A stretch of DNA of 64,000 nt from Paractinoplanes brasiliensis. Its GTDB lineage: Bacteria > Actinomycetota > Actinomycetes > Mycobacteriales > Micromonosporaceae. The stretch spans positions 310,001-374,000 of the forward strand of contig NZ_SNWR01000002.1 in assembly GCF_004362215.1 (NCBI RefSeq). The letters are read 5' to 3'. Positions 27,658 through 35,747 of this stretch are shown one piece after another (position 1 is the first letter of the stretch; each line of letters starts with the position of its first letter). A program made the translations under genes and the position numbers. The notes under the pieces were generated by a model, which was not told the origin of the DNA, searched no databases, and was given only the letters and a program-made list of their open reading frames with translations.

Positions 27658-28140
27658 GTGCGGCGGAAGCTGATCGTCACCCGGGGTTTACCGGCTTCGG
27701 GGAAGACCACCGAGGCGTTGAGCTGGGTGGCTGAGGATCCGGAGCATCGGGCGAGGGTGGGCAGCGACGAGATCGCCGCGATGTTGCATCCGCATGTGCT
27801 GGCCAGTGATGGGGCGGCCTACGGCGCCCGGTATGCCGAGCGGGAGCAGCTGGTGGTGAACGCCGCGATCGAGGCGTTGCTGCGAGCGGGGATCGATGTC
27901 GTCTGTGACGATCCGTTTCTGCTTCCGCATTATCTGGAGGCGGTGCGGGAGCTGGCCGAGCGCTGCGATGCCGAGCTGGTGATCTGGGACTTCACGACCG
28001 TGGACGTGGAGGACTGCATCGCCCGGGATCGGCTTCGGGGGTTGTCGGGGGGCCGGACGATCGGCGAGCACAAGATCCGGGTGCAGCATCAGCTGTTCCG
28101 CGCCTATCAGGAGCTGGCGCACGCCGCCGAGGACGGCTGA
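27658..28140 (+). CDS. P-loop ATPase of the polynucleotide kinase/zeta-like type
   Basis: About 160 residues. The protein begins with the Walker A strand KLIVTRGLPASGKTT, as in the kinase domain of T4 polynucleotide kinase and related AAA_33 proteins. VGSDEIAAML and a late VVCDDPFLLP match the substrate-binding and Walker B-like parts, and a lid with RDRLRGLSGGRTIGEHKIR follows. It should phosphorylate a nucleic-acid end or small molecule. GTG at 27658 is taken as start; GTG at 27634 is an alternative, and the ribosome site is weak for both. No antitoxin gene is adjacent. Confidence 0.75.
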   Translation: MRRKLIVTRGLPASGKTTEALSWVAEDPEHRARVGSDEIAAMLHPHVLASDGAAYGARYAEREQLVVNAAIEALLRAGIDVVCDDPFLLPHYLEAVRELAERCDAELVIWDFTTVDVEDCIARDRLRGLSGGRTIGEHKIRVQHQLFRAYQELAHAAEDG

Positions 28141-28317
28141 TCGGCGCGCAGCGGGGGTGGCGCATCGCGAGCCGACCGCCACGGTCAGGAGGTGGCTGCT
28201 GGCGCCGAGCAGGCTGGGTTCGTCCTCGACGTGTCGCAGCATTTCGAGCAGGAGAGCATCCCCAGCCCGGCTCGGCCCGGACTGACTGTGGCCCCGCGCG
28301 GGCGGTAAGTTGCGGGC

Positions 28318-28941
28318 GTGACGTTCCGTGGCTGGCCCGTTGAGGCGCTCGAGTTCTACGAGGGTCTGGCGGCCGACAACTCGAAGACGTACTGGACAGC
28401 GCGCCGGGAGTTCTACGAGGAGCACGTACGCGGTCCCATGCTTGAGCTGCTGGCGGCGCTCGAACCCGAGTTCGGGCCGGGCAAGGTCTTCCGGCCGTAC
28501 CGGGATGTGCGGTTCAGCAAGGACAAAACCCCGTACAAGACGCATCTGGGGGCCTGGCTCGAAGCGGGCGGCTACATCCAGTTGTCCGCCGACGGGCTCG
28601 CGGCCGGCTGTGGCATGTATCAGCTGGACGGTGAGCAGCTTCAGCGTTACCGCCGCGCGGTCGCCGACGACAAGACGGGGGAGGAGCTGACGGGCATCAT
28701 CGCGTCGATCGAGGGCGGGCCGATCCGCGTACACGGGCACGGGTCTTTGAAGTCGGCGCCACGGGGGTTCGCCAAGGATCATCCGCGCGTGGATCTGCTG
28801 CGGCACAAGGGCTTGACGACGTGGCAGGAGTGGCAGCCCGCGGCTTGGCTCGGCACGAACAAGGCGCAGACCCGTGTCACCGCGTTCCTGCGTGCCAGCC
28901 GCCCGCTCAAGGACTGGCTCGACACCCACGTGGGGCGCTAG
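28318..28941 (+). CDS. DUF2461 family protein
   Basis: 207 residues matching the DUF2461/TIGR02453 family over its full length: FRGWPVEALEFYEGLAADN at the start, WTARREFYEEHVRGP, RPYRDVRFSKDKTPYKTHLG and the C-terminal LRASRPLKDWLDTHVG. The biochemical role is unknown. The segment KDKTPYKTH is the most conserved part of the family. GTG at 28318 fits the family N-terminus. It stands alone, 177 bases after the kinase gene. Confidence 0.9.
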   Translation: MTFRGWPVEALEFYEGLAADNSKTYWTARREFYEEHVRGPMLELLAALEPEFGPGKVFRPYRDVRFSKDKTPYKTHLGAWLEAGGYIQLSADGLAAGCGMYQLDGEQLQRYRRAVADDKTGEELTGIIASIEGGPIRVHGHGSLKSAPRGFAKDHPRVDLLRHKGLTTWQEWQPAAWLGTNKAQTRVTAFLRASRPLKDWLDTHVGR

Positions 28942-29037
28942 ACCGCACTTCGTGAGTTGTGCAGGAACCGCAGCTGAGGGAGAGAGCCGTCGCAGGCGGC
29001 AGGTGGAGGTCCGCGAGCTCGGACGTCGGCTGCCGGG

Positions 29038-29331
29038 TCAGCTCAGACTGGCCGTGGCCGCGCGCAGCTCCTGCAACGCGGCTCGGGTGTAGGGCGCGAG
29101 GCCGGTGTCGGCGTCGGACTCGGACCATTCGGCGTAACCGCGTTTGAAGGCCAGCACGCCCAGTTCGCCCGCAAGGGCCGCGACCGGGTCGGGTACGCCC
29201 CGGTCGACGAGCGCCTCGGTGATGGCGGCGGCCAGGCTGACGCTTTTGAGGGCGTCGCGTTCCTGCAGTTCGGTGCTGGCGGCAACGGCGGCTTTGAGCC
29301 GGGGGCCGAGCTCACGGTTCATCGGGCCCAT
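29038..29331 (-). pseudogene. TetR regulator, C-terminal half only
   Basis: 97 codons resemble only the ligand-binding half of a TetR protein (ALKSVSLAAAITEALVDRGV, GELGVLAFKRGYAEW, LAPYTRAALQELRA). The HTH domain is absent in every frame. The break lies next to a plus-strand relic of an epimerase gene, as expected if one deletion removed the shared 5' region of a divergent pair. Confidence 0.7.
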
Positions 29332-29339
29332 CGCGTCGG

Positions 29340-29417
29340 ACGCGCGCGACGCTCGGCTGGGTGCCCGCCCACCCGAGCCTGCTCGAGGACTTGGAGAACA
29401 TCCACGCGGCCCGCTGA
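29340..29417 (+). pseudogene. NAD-dependent epimerase/reductase, C-terminal tail only
   Basis: The reading TRATLGWVPAHPSLLEDLEN ending at TGA 29415-29417 matches the extreme C-terminus of extended SDR epimerase-like proteins (LGW-P--PSLL-DLE). Nothing upstream continues it. It abuts the truncated TetR gene. Confidence 0.55.
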
Positions 29418-29425
29418 TCGGGACG

Positions 29426-29995
29426 TCAGCGCACCTCGTGACCGTAACGGCGGGCCAGGCCGGCCACGTCAGGCTCGCCGTACGTGGTGACCAGGTCGGT
29501 GAAACGGGCGACCTTCGCCGGCCCGAAACGGCTGACCGACGACGCGTACGACTCGGCGGTCAGGAAGCTGGGCGGGTGGGATTTGCTGTGGAACTTGTCG
29601 GCGTACATGATCACGGTTTCGGACGGCGTCTCGTCGAGGTAGTCCCCGGGCGGCAAGGGCAAACCCTGATCCCGTACGTCGTCGCGGGTGATGCCGACAC
29701 CCGTGTGGTGCGAGCAGACGCGGGCCAGCGGCTCCGGCAGGTCGAGGGAACGCAGCAACTCCTCGCCGAGCACGCCGTGGCGGATGTACGCCTCGCCCGG
29801 CCGCAGGCGGTAGACCCCGATGTCGTGGAGAAGAGCCCCAGCCCGTACGAGGTCAGGGTCGGCGCCGGGGGCGGGAAGCGCCACGGCCAGGTCGCGCACG
29901 ATGCGGCAGTGCGTCCACACCAGCTCGAACGATTCGGGGCCGGGGGCGAACCGCTCGTGCAGGGCGCGGATCTCGTCGTCGGTGGGCAGGTCCAC
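29426..29995 (-). CDS. HD-domain phosphohydrolase
   Basis: 189 residues. The HD metal-binding ligands are visible as H in VWTHCRIVRD, HD in GALLHDIGVYRL, and later H residues in RHGVLGEELL and CSHHTGVG. The protein is a stand-alone small HD hydrolase, expected to act on a nucleotide or other phosphate ester. GTG at 29995 starts 2 bases after the stop of the metal-transport ATPase gene, with GGAGGG inside that gene, so it is the last cistron of the transport operon. Its link to metal uptake is unclear. Confidence 0.85.
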   Translation of the reverse strand: MDLPTDDEIRALHERFAPGPESFELVWTHCRIVRDLAVALPAPGADPDLVRAGALLHDIGVYRLRPGEAYIRHGVLGEELLRSLDLPEPLARVCSHHTGVGITRDDVRDQGLPLPPGDYLDETPSETVIMYADKFHSKSHPPSFLTAESYASSVSRFGPAKVARFTDLVTTYGEPDVAGLARRYGHEVR

Positions 29996-29997
29996 GG

Positions 29998-30768
<771 letters not shown>

Positions 30769-30773
30769 TCCGG

Positions 30774-31535
30774 TCAGCCTAGCCCGGTGATCACGGCGAT
30801 CCCCGCGGTGGCAACCGGTAACGTCGCCGCCGTCACCCACTGCGACACGGGCGCCCGGTCGTCCGAGGCGCGGGGCAGCCGTCCCGTGTAACCCCGCGAC
30901 ACCATCGCCAGGTAGACGCGCTCGCCCCGCTCGTACGCCCGCAGGAACAACGCGCCCACGCTGACCGCGAACGCCTTGACCTGCCACAGGAACCGGGGGT
31001 CGTAACCGCGGGCCAGCCGGGCGATCCGCATCCGGCGGGCGTCGTCGGCCAGGACGTCCAGGTAGCGCAGCATGAACGTGGCGATCTGGGTGAACACGGC
31101 CGGGCAGCGCAGCCTGTCCAGCCCCAGGATCAGGTCACGCATGGTCGTGGTGGCCGCCAGCAGCAGCGACGCGACCACGCCGAGGGTGCCCTTGGCGAAG
31201 ATGTTCCACGCCCCGTGCAGGCCGTCGACCGACAGCGACATGCCGAGCCAGTCCACGCGTTCCCCGTGCCCGGCGAACGGCAACGCGACCGCGAGCAGCA
31301 CGAACGGAAGTTCGATCGTGGCACGCCTGGCCAGCCACAGAGCGGGGACGCGCGCGACGACAGCGACCACGGCGAGCAACACGGCGTAACCCCCGAAGGC
31401 CCAGAACTCCGTACGGGGGGTGACCACCACGATGATCGTGAACAGCAGGACGGCGGCGATCTTCACCTCGGGGGCCAGGCGGTGCACCGGGCTGGGCCGG
31501 TCGAGGTGCAGCGGGTGGGCGTGCCCGGCGCCCAC
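30774..31535 (-). CDS. Cobalt/nickel transporter transmembrane protein CbiQ/NikQ
   Basis: 253 residues with four to five membrane segments, e.g. AAVLLFTIIVVVTP and GTLGVVASLLLAATTTM. The coupling helix motif ARRMRIARLARGYDP and the final AMVSRGYTG are the A-R-G/S-R-G signatures of the EcfT/CbiQ family, which contact the ATPase. GTG at 31535 directly follows the preceding TAG without a gap. Confidence 0.9.
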   Translation of the reverse strand: MGAGHAHPLHLDRPSPVHRLAPEVKIAAVLLFTIIVVVTPRTEFWAFGGYAVLLAVVAVVARVPALWLARRATIELPFVLLAVALPFAGHGERVDWLGMSLSVDGLHGAWNIFAKGTLGVVASLLLAATTTMRDLILGLDRLRCPAVFTQIATFMLRYLDVLADDARRMRIARLARGYDPRFLWQVKAFAVSVGALFLRAYERGERVYLAMVSRGYTGRLPRASDDRAPVSQWVTAATLPVATAGIAVITGLG

Positions 31536-31883
31536 CTAGGCGTCCGTTTTCTGGCGGCGGCGGGTCACCCAGAACAACCCGGCGCCGATCCCGAAGGTGA
31601 TCAGGACCCCGGCGGTGCCCGCGACCAGCGTCGACAGGGGACCGTCGCCCAGGCCACGGACCCCGTAGTCGGCCAGCGGCGAGTCTCCCAGCTGGTGCTC
31701 GCCCTCCTCCTGCGCGATGCAGTGGCCGCCGGTGATCTCGCCTTCGGCGTTGAACGTGCAGCCCTCACGGACGGTGGCGTCCAGCCCGTCGGGGCTCGAC
31801 GACGCGAAGTTGCTCACCACGCCGGCCAGCAGGATCGCGACCAGCAGACCCCCGGCGAGGAACCAGCCCAGCTTCTTGCTCAT
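31536..31883 (-). CDS. PDGLE-domain component CbiN/NikN
   Basis: 115 residues. Two membrane helices (FLAGGLLVAILLAGVVSNF and TLVAGTAGVLITFGIGAGL) flank an external loop with SSSPDGLDATV, the PDGLE signature, and two cysteines (EGCTFN, GGHCIA). The small subunit assists CbiM in metal capture. ATG overlaps the cbiM stop by 4 bases. Confidence 0.88.
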   Translation of the reverse strand: MSKKLGWFLAGGLLVAILLAGVVSNFASSSPDGLDATVREGCTFNAEGEITGGHCIAQEEGEHQLGDSPLADYGVRGLGDGPLSTLVAGTAGVLITFGIGAGLFWVTRRRQKTDA

Positions 31884-32581
31884 GCGTTCACTCCGACCTC
31901 GACGACGGGCGCGGGCTTGCGGAAGCGCCTCAGCGCGTACACCAGATCCGGGCGGACCTTGGCGACGGTGGCGACCGTGGTCGCGGCGATCAGGCCCTCG
32001 CCGATGCCGATCAGGGTGTGGGAGACGGCCATCGTGCCCGAGACCCACGGCAGCGACAGCTCGGTGGTGCCGCCCAGCGCGTACTGGAGGACGAAGCCCT
32101 GCGACGCCACCACCACGCTGATCACCGACGCGACGAACGCGGTCACGGCCAGGCCCCGGGCGTTCCTCGGCAGAACGCGCAGCAGGCCCGCGACCAGCAG
32201 ATAGCCGGCGGCCGTGCCGAGCAGGGCCATGTTGGTGACGTTGAGGCCGAGGGCGGTCAGGCCACCGTCGGCGAACAGCAGGCACTGCACGATCAGCACG
32301 GTCGACACGCACAGCGCGCCCACCCACGGCCCGACCAGGATGACCGCCAGCGTGCCGCCCAGCAGGTGCCCGGACACGCCCGGCAGCACCTGGAAGTTCA
32401 GCATCTGCACGGCGAAGATGAACGCCGCCACCAGGCCCGCCATCGGCGCCAGCCGGTCGTCGAGGTCGTTGCGGGCCCTCCGTACGCAGAAGGCCAGCGC
32501 GGCCGCCGCCAGCACCGCGAACACCGCCGACACCGGCCCGTCCACGATCCCGTTGGCGATGTGCATCGCCGTCGTCTCCAT
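31880..32581 (-). CDS. Cobalt/nickel substrate-binding membrane protein CbiM/NikM
   Basis: 233 residues with about seven membrane segments. The N-terminus MHIANGIVDGP holds the metal-binding His of the CbiM/NikM family close to the chain start; METTA precedes it. GGAGG supports ATG 32581, although a start directly at the MHI methionine (32566) would match family proteins in which the N-terminal Met-His binds the metal. First gene of the operon M-N-Q-O-HD. Confidence 0.88.
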   Translation of the reverse strand: METTAMHIANGIVDGPVSAVFAVLAAAALAFCVRRARNDLDDRLAPMAGLVAAFIFAVQMLNFQVLPGVSGHLLGGTLAVILVGPWVGALCVSTVLIVQCLLFADGGLTALGLNVTNMALLGTAAGYLLVAGLLRVLPRNARGLAVTAFVASVISVVVASQGFVLQYALGGTTELSLPWVSGTMAVSHTLIGIGEGLIAATTVATVAKVRPDLVYALRRFRKPAPVVEVGVNA

Positions 32582-32633
32582 GACGCCTCCCCACCCGTGG
32601 GTCTCGGCCGCAGCTTCTGAGCTACGCCCGCTG

Positions 32634-32650
32634 TTGCAAAGTCTTGGCAA
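32634..32650. promoter_or_regulatory. Nur-like (nickel) operator
   Basis: TTGCAA-AGTCT-TGGCAA matches the Streptomyces Nur box pattern TTGCAA-N5-TTGCAA at 11 of 12 specified bases. A further TTGGCAA lies at 32662. It is about 55 bases before the cbiM start. Binding by the nickel-responsive Fur-family repressor Nur would make this a nickel importer. Confidence 0.55.
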
Positions 32651-32727
32651 TTAAACGCGACTTGGCAACTGGTAGTTCGACGCATCACTCCGCGCGGATG
32701 GCTCCGGCGGCCGTGAGACACTCGCGC

Positions 32728-33066
32728 ATGGCCGACGAGGCGCGCCTGCAGATCAGCGAGTTCACCCACCTGTCGTACGGGTCTTTGACGTGCACGGTTC
32801 GATGCCTGGCGGGTGTCGTGCGGGTCGGCGACCGGGTGCGGCTGAGATCGGCGGCGTCAGGGTCGATGGCGGGCGGGCTGACCGTTTCGCAGATTTGGCG
32901 GTACGGGGATGTGCCGTTCATCGATCTCGGGATGACGGCCCGGGTCACCGTCACCAGCGCTCCCGCGATCGAGGTGGCCGCGATCAAACGGGCGGCGGAG
33001 GGGACGCCGGCCGGCCAGTGGCACCGGCTCGGCTTCCAGCTCGTCGCGGATCCGGGCGCCCTGTGA
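32728..33066 (+). CDS. Small beta-barrel protein resembling EF-Tu domain II
   Basis: 112 residues. The pattern SYGSLTCTVRCLAGVVRVGDRVRLR followed by VSQIWRYGDVPFIDLGMTARV resembles the OB-like domain II of translation GTPases (signature G-VRVGD-V), here without a GTPase. ATG at 32728 gives a compact domain. The role is unknown. The stop codon lies inside a 21-base tandem duplication. Confidence 0.65.
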   Translation: MADEARLQISEFTHLSYGSLTCTVRCLAGVVRVGDRVRLRSAASGSMAGGLTVSQIWRYGDVPFIDLGMTARVTVTSAPAIEVAAIKRAAEGTPAGQWHRLGFQLVADPGAL

Positions 33067-33102
33067 GTACTGCATCGGCCGCTGTGAGTACTGCGTCGGT
33101 CG
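33061..33102. repeat. 21-base tandem duplication spanning a stop codon
   Basis: CTGTGAGTACTGC-TCGG-CG occurs twice in a row (33061-33081, 33082-33102) with two differences. The first copy contains the TGA of the upstream gene (33064-33066) and the second repeats it in frame at 33085. Confidence 0.85.
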
Positions 33103-33193
33103 CTCGCGGACACGATCGCGGCGGGGATCTCGTCGTTGACCTGCGACCTCTGCCGGCGACTCGGGTGAACGGCGCTGTCCGGCCCGGCATCAC

Positions 33194-33823
33194 TCATTGG
33201 TGGCTGCGGGCCTGTTTCGGCTCGTGGTTCAGGGCGGCGAGCACGACCTCCTGAACAGCGCCCATTGTCCCGGCGAAGGTGGCCGGGTCGCGGCCGATGC
33301 GCTCGGCACCCGCGCGTACGACTCCCGACAGCAGCTCCACCGTGAGCGGCACGTCGTCCACGTCCCGGAACTCCCCGAGCGTGATGCCGTCCCGGACGAC
33401 GTTCTCGACCTCGGCCACAATGGCGTTGAACGGGTTGTCCGGACCCTTCGGCACCGCGGCGACGAGTGGCCCGGAGCCCGGCCGGAACATCGGTTGCAGC
33501 GCCTGGTCTCTGGAGGCCCGCAGAAACGCCTCGATGATGTCCCGCATGCGCTCGGTGGCCGGCTCCTCGGAACGGGCAGCGATCGCGGCGACACGCGCGA
33601 CCGCGGGCTGGGCTGCTCGCTCGGTCAGGGCCTGGACGAGCGCGCTCTTGTCCCGGGCGTAGTTGTACAGCGTGTTGCGTGCCAGCCCGGCCCGCGCCGC
33701 GATGTGCCCCATGGTGATCGAGTCGTAGTCCCGCTCGAGCAGGAGCTGCCGCAACGCCTCGGCGAGGTCGGTCCACACCATCTCGTGGTGCTCCTCGATG
33801 CTGGCTCCCCGAATCCGCGGCAC
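33194..33823 (-). CDS. TetR-family regulator of the SnoaL-like gene
   Basis: 209 residues. HTH region SITMGHIAARAGLARNTLYN (about 36-55) followed by YARDKSALVQALTERA. GTG at 33823 with AGGA upstream is chosen; GTGs at 33841 and 33859 are alternatives. It lies 32 bases downstream of the SnoaL-like gene on the same strand and would share its promoter, which carries two matching palindromes, so autoregulation is likely. Confidence 0.88.
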   Translation of the reverse strand: MPRIRGASIEEHHEMVWTDLAEALRQLLLERDYDSITMGHIAARAGLARNTLYNYARDKSALVQALTERAAQPAVARVAAIAARSEEPATERMRDIIEAFLRASRDQALQPMFRPGSGPLVAAVPKGPDNPFNAIVAEVENVVRDGITLGEFRDVDDVPLTVELLSGVVRAGAERIGRDPATFAGTMGAVQEVVLAALNHEPKQARSHQ

Positions 33824-33855
33824 CCGCTCATCCTGCCTCACCGCGCCGGCGTCGT

Positions 33856-34344
33856 TCACTGCCCGGTGGTGGCGAACTCCGACGCCGAACCCACAGCGAT
33901 GCCCGCCAGGTGGGCGTTCTCCTGGTGTGTCGCGGTCAGCTTGACCCGGCTGAGCCGCCAGCCGTTCGCCGTACGGACTGCCTCGTTGTGGTAGAAGCCG
34001 ACCACCAGCCAGCGGTTCGGGCCGTCGGCGGCGAGCTCGGCCGGCAGCCAGTGCTCGGCGCGCACGTGGGCGTGGATTGTCGCGCGATCGCCGTCGAGCT
34101 CGATGACGTGGCCGCTGATGACGTGATGGGTGGCCGCCCACGGCTCGAAGCCGGCGCGCAGGATCCCGACGTAATCGCCGAGCGGCACGGCCGCCGGCGC
34201 GATTCCGGTGACCGACGAGAAGTCGAGGGTGAGCGGGTCGGTGAACACCCGGCCGGGCAGGTCGGTGAACGACTTGAGATCGGCGATGTCGGCGTAGAGG
34301 CCGAAAAGCTCCATCAGGTCGAGGCGATCGTCGAGTGCACTCAT
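33856..34344 (-). CDS. SnoaL-like (NTF2-fold) protein
   Basis: 162 residues. Helical start DRLDLMELFGLYADIADLKS, then GRVFTDPLTLDFSS, THHVISGHVIELDGDRATI, and NRWLVVGFYHNEAVRTANGW, the strand order of SnoaL-like NTF2 domains, which may bind small hydrophobic ligands or act as isomerase or hydrolase. GGAGGA precedes the ATG. It is first of a two-gene unit with the TetR gene. Confidence 0.82.
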   Translation of the reverse strand: MSALDDRLDLMELFGLYADIADLKSFTDLPGRVFTDPLTLDFSSVTGIAPAAVPLGDYVGILRAGFEPWAATHHVISGHVIELDGDRATIHAHVRAEHWLPAELAADGPNRWLVVGFYHNEAVRTANGWRLSRVKLTATHQENAHLAGIAVGSASEFATTGQ

Positions 34345-34362
34345 GTGGGTCCTCCAGTTTAC

Positions 34363-34398
34363 GCGACTAACTGTCGCAAAGATTACGACTACCTGTCG
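34363..34398. promoter_or_regulatory. Paired TetR-type operator
   Basis: Two inverted repeats, GCGAC-taact-GTCGC (34363-34377) and CGAC-tacct-GTCG (34386-34398), share the core CGACTA-CTGTCGC. Their centres are 22 bases apart, about two helical turns, so two dimers could bind on one face. They lie just upstream of the SnoaL-like gene. Confidence 0.75.
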
Positions 34399-34705
34399 CA
34401 TAAATCAAGGCGGTCTCGGTGGAGCGGCCGAAGGCGACGTGCATGAGTGGTTACGGGTGGCGCCGGCGGCGACGCATATGGGGAGAGACCCGGCGAGGCG
34501 CTCCGGGGGTGTGCGGGCAGCGCGGGGCCCGGGACAGGTGGCGGCCATGCTGACCCCGGTCGGGTGGCGGCCATGCTGACCCCGGTCGGGTTGTGGGCGC
34601 GGGCTGCTGGAAGACGGAACTGGGAGCGAGCGGACGTCCGGCGGGACGGCGAGCGGAGTCTCGCGCCGACGGTCGGCGTTGCGCGACTCGCTCTCGCCGT
34701 GCGGG
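34399..34705. other. Intergenic stretch with a tandem duplication
   Basis: About 300 bases between divergent-tail genes. No supported gene; the only structure is the 26-base duplication at 34537-34588 and the 15-base repeats that begin at 34706. Confidence 0.4.
34537..34588. repeat. 26-base perfect tandem duplication
   Basis: The unit starting GGTGGCGGCCATGCTGACC is present twice, back to back, without a mismatch (34537-34562 and 34563-34588). It lies in non-coding sequence. Confidence 0.9.
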
Positions 34706-34743
34706 TTCAGAACCGTGCGGTTCAGAACCGTGCGGTTCAGAAC
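34706..34743. repeat. 15-base tandem repeat spanning the exonuclease stop
   Basis: TTCAGAACCGTGCGG occurs at 34706-34720 and 34721-34735, with a partial third TTCAGAAC at 34736-34743. The TCA of each copy is a TGA on the minus strand, so the exonuclease stop (34737-34739) is followed by two more in-frame stops. Confidence 0.88.
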
Positions 34744-35738
34744 AGGGAGAGCTGGCCCGGCGTCGGCTCACGGCGCGCGGTCAGGCTGCCCCGGAAGACC
34801 CACGGGCGGAACTCGGGAGTGAGGTCGGCGTCAGGGGCCGTGGGAGGTGAGCCGCCGTTGAGCGCCCACAACGACGGCCCCAGGTTGATGCCGCGGGCCC
34901 GCAGAGCCTGGCGCAGGACGAAACGGTTGAGCGGGAGCCGGGCCAGTGACAGGTCGGGGATGGGCAGATCGTGGCGCATGCTCATCAGGCGGCGGTTGCG
35001 GTCGACGATGTCCCGGGCGGCGGGGTCGGTGAAGCTCTTGGCGGCGTGGGCGCCGACGGTCTCGCGGACCAGGGCGACCCCGGCTTCCCAAGCGGCCTCG
35101 ACCGTGCCGAAGGCGGCGAGCAGCTTGGCCGCGGTGGTCGCGCCGAACCGCCGTACGCCGTGGAGGTTGTCGGACGGGTCGCCCCGCAGCGCGGCGAAGT
35201 CGCGGTATTGCCAGGGGTGCACGCCGTAGAGCGAGGCCAGGGTGGCCGCGTCGATCAGCACGGCCTCGTCGAAGCCGCCGTTGCGGATCCGTAGCACCGA
35301 GGTGGCGTCGTCGATCAGGGAGAACGCGTCGCGGTCGCTGGTCATCAGCACCGACTGCCAGCCCTGGGCGCGGGCGGTGGCGGCCGCGCTGGCCAGCACG
35401 TCGTCGGCCTCGTAGGCGCGGGGCACGACCGTGCACACCCCGGCGTCGCCGAGCAGGGCGGGGGCGGCCAGCAGCTGGGCGGTCAGGTCGGCCGCCTTGT
35501 CGGGGCGGTGCGCCTTGTAGGCCGGGTAGTCCGTGCGGCGGGCCGATTCCTCGGGGCAGTCGAAGCCGACCACCACGGCGTCGGGTCGCAGGTGGGCGGC
35601 GGCGCGGGCGAGATAGCCGAACAGGCCGCGCAACGCCCAGATCGGGTTGCCGTCGTCGTCGAGCCAGCCGTCGCCCGCACCGGCGTGGTAGGCGCGGTGC
35701 AGCAGGCTGTTGCCGTCGAGGACGAGCAGGAGTGGCAC
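34737..35738 (-). CDS. 5'-3' exonuclease (PIN/FEN-like) with C-terminal clamp-binding motif
   Basis: 333 residues. LLLVLDGNSLLHRAYHA, VVVGFDCPEESARRTDYPAYK, YEADDVLASAA, LMTSDRDAFSLI and GDPSDNLHGVRRFGATTAAKLL give the acidic metal cluster and helix-hairpin-helix of the Pol I 5' nuclease family. There is no polymerase part. The chain ends GQLSLF, an exact match to the QL[S/D]LF beta-clamp-binding pentapeptide, so docking to DnaN is likely. GTG start at 35738. It lies 9 bases after the LacI gene, an unexpected partner. Confidence 0.9.
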   Translation of the reverse strand: MPLLLVLDGNSLLHRAYHAGAGDGWLDDDGNPIWALRGLFGYLARAAAHLRPDAVVVGFDCPEESARRTDYPAYKAHRPDKAADLTAQLLAAPALLGDAGVCTVVPRAYEADDVLASAAATARAQGWQSVLMTSDRDAFSLIDDATSVLRIRNGGFDEAVLIDAATLASLYGVHPWQYRDFAALRGDPSDNLHGVRRFGATTAAKLLAAFGTVEAAWEAGVALVRETVGAHAAKSFTDPAARDIVDRNRRLMSMRHDLPIPDLSLARLPLNRFVLRQALRARGINLGPSLWALNGGSPPTAPDADLTPEFRPWVFRGSLTARREPTPGQLSLF

Positions 35739-35747
35739 GCGAAGAGA

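Noticed and set aside
27658..28140. Zeta-toxin of a toxin-antitoxin pair
   Set aside because: The P-loop protein has no antitoxin partner and its lid resembles polynucleotide-kinase-like enzymes rather than zeta.
28150..28290. Minus-strand reading with a helical segment ALLLEMLRHVEDEPSLLG
   Set aside because: Too short, no start or ribosome site, no family recognised; may be a gene relic but cannot be supported.
32582..32727. Cobalamin riboswitch upstream of the CbiMNQO operon
   Set aside because: The leader is short (about 100 bases) and lacks the B12-box core; a Nur-like protein operator fits better.
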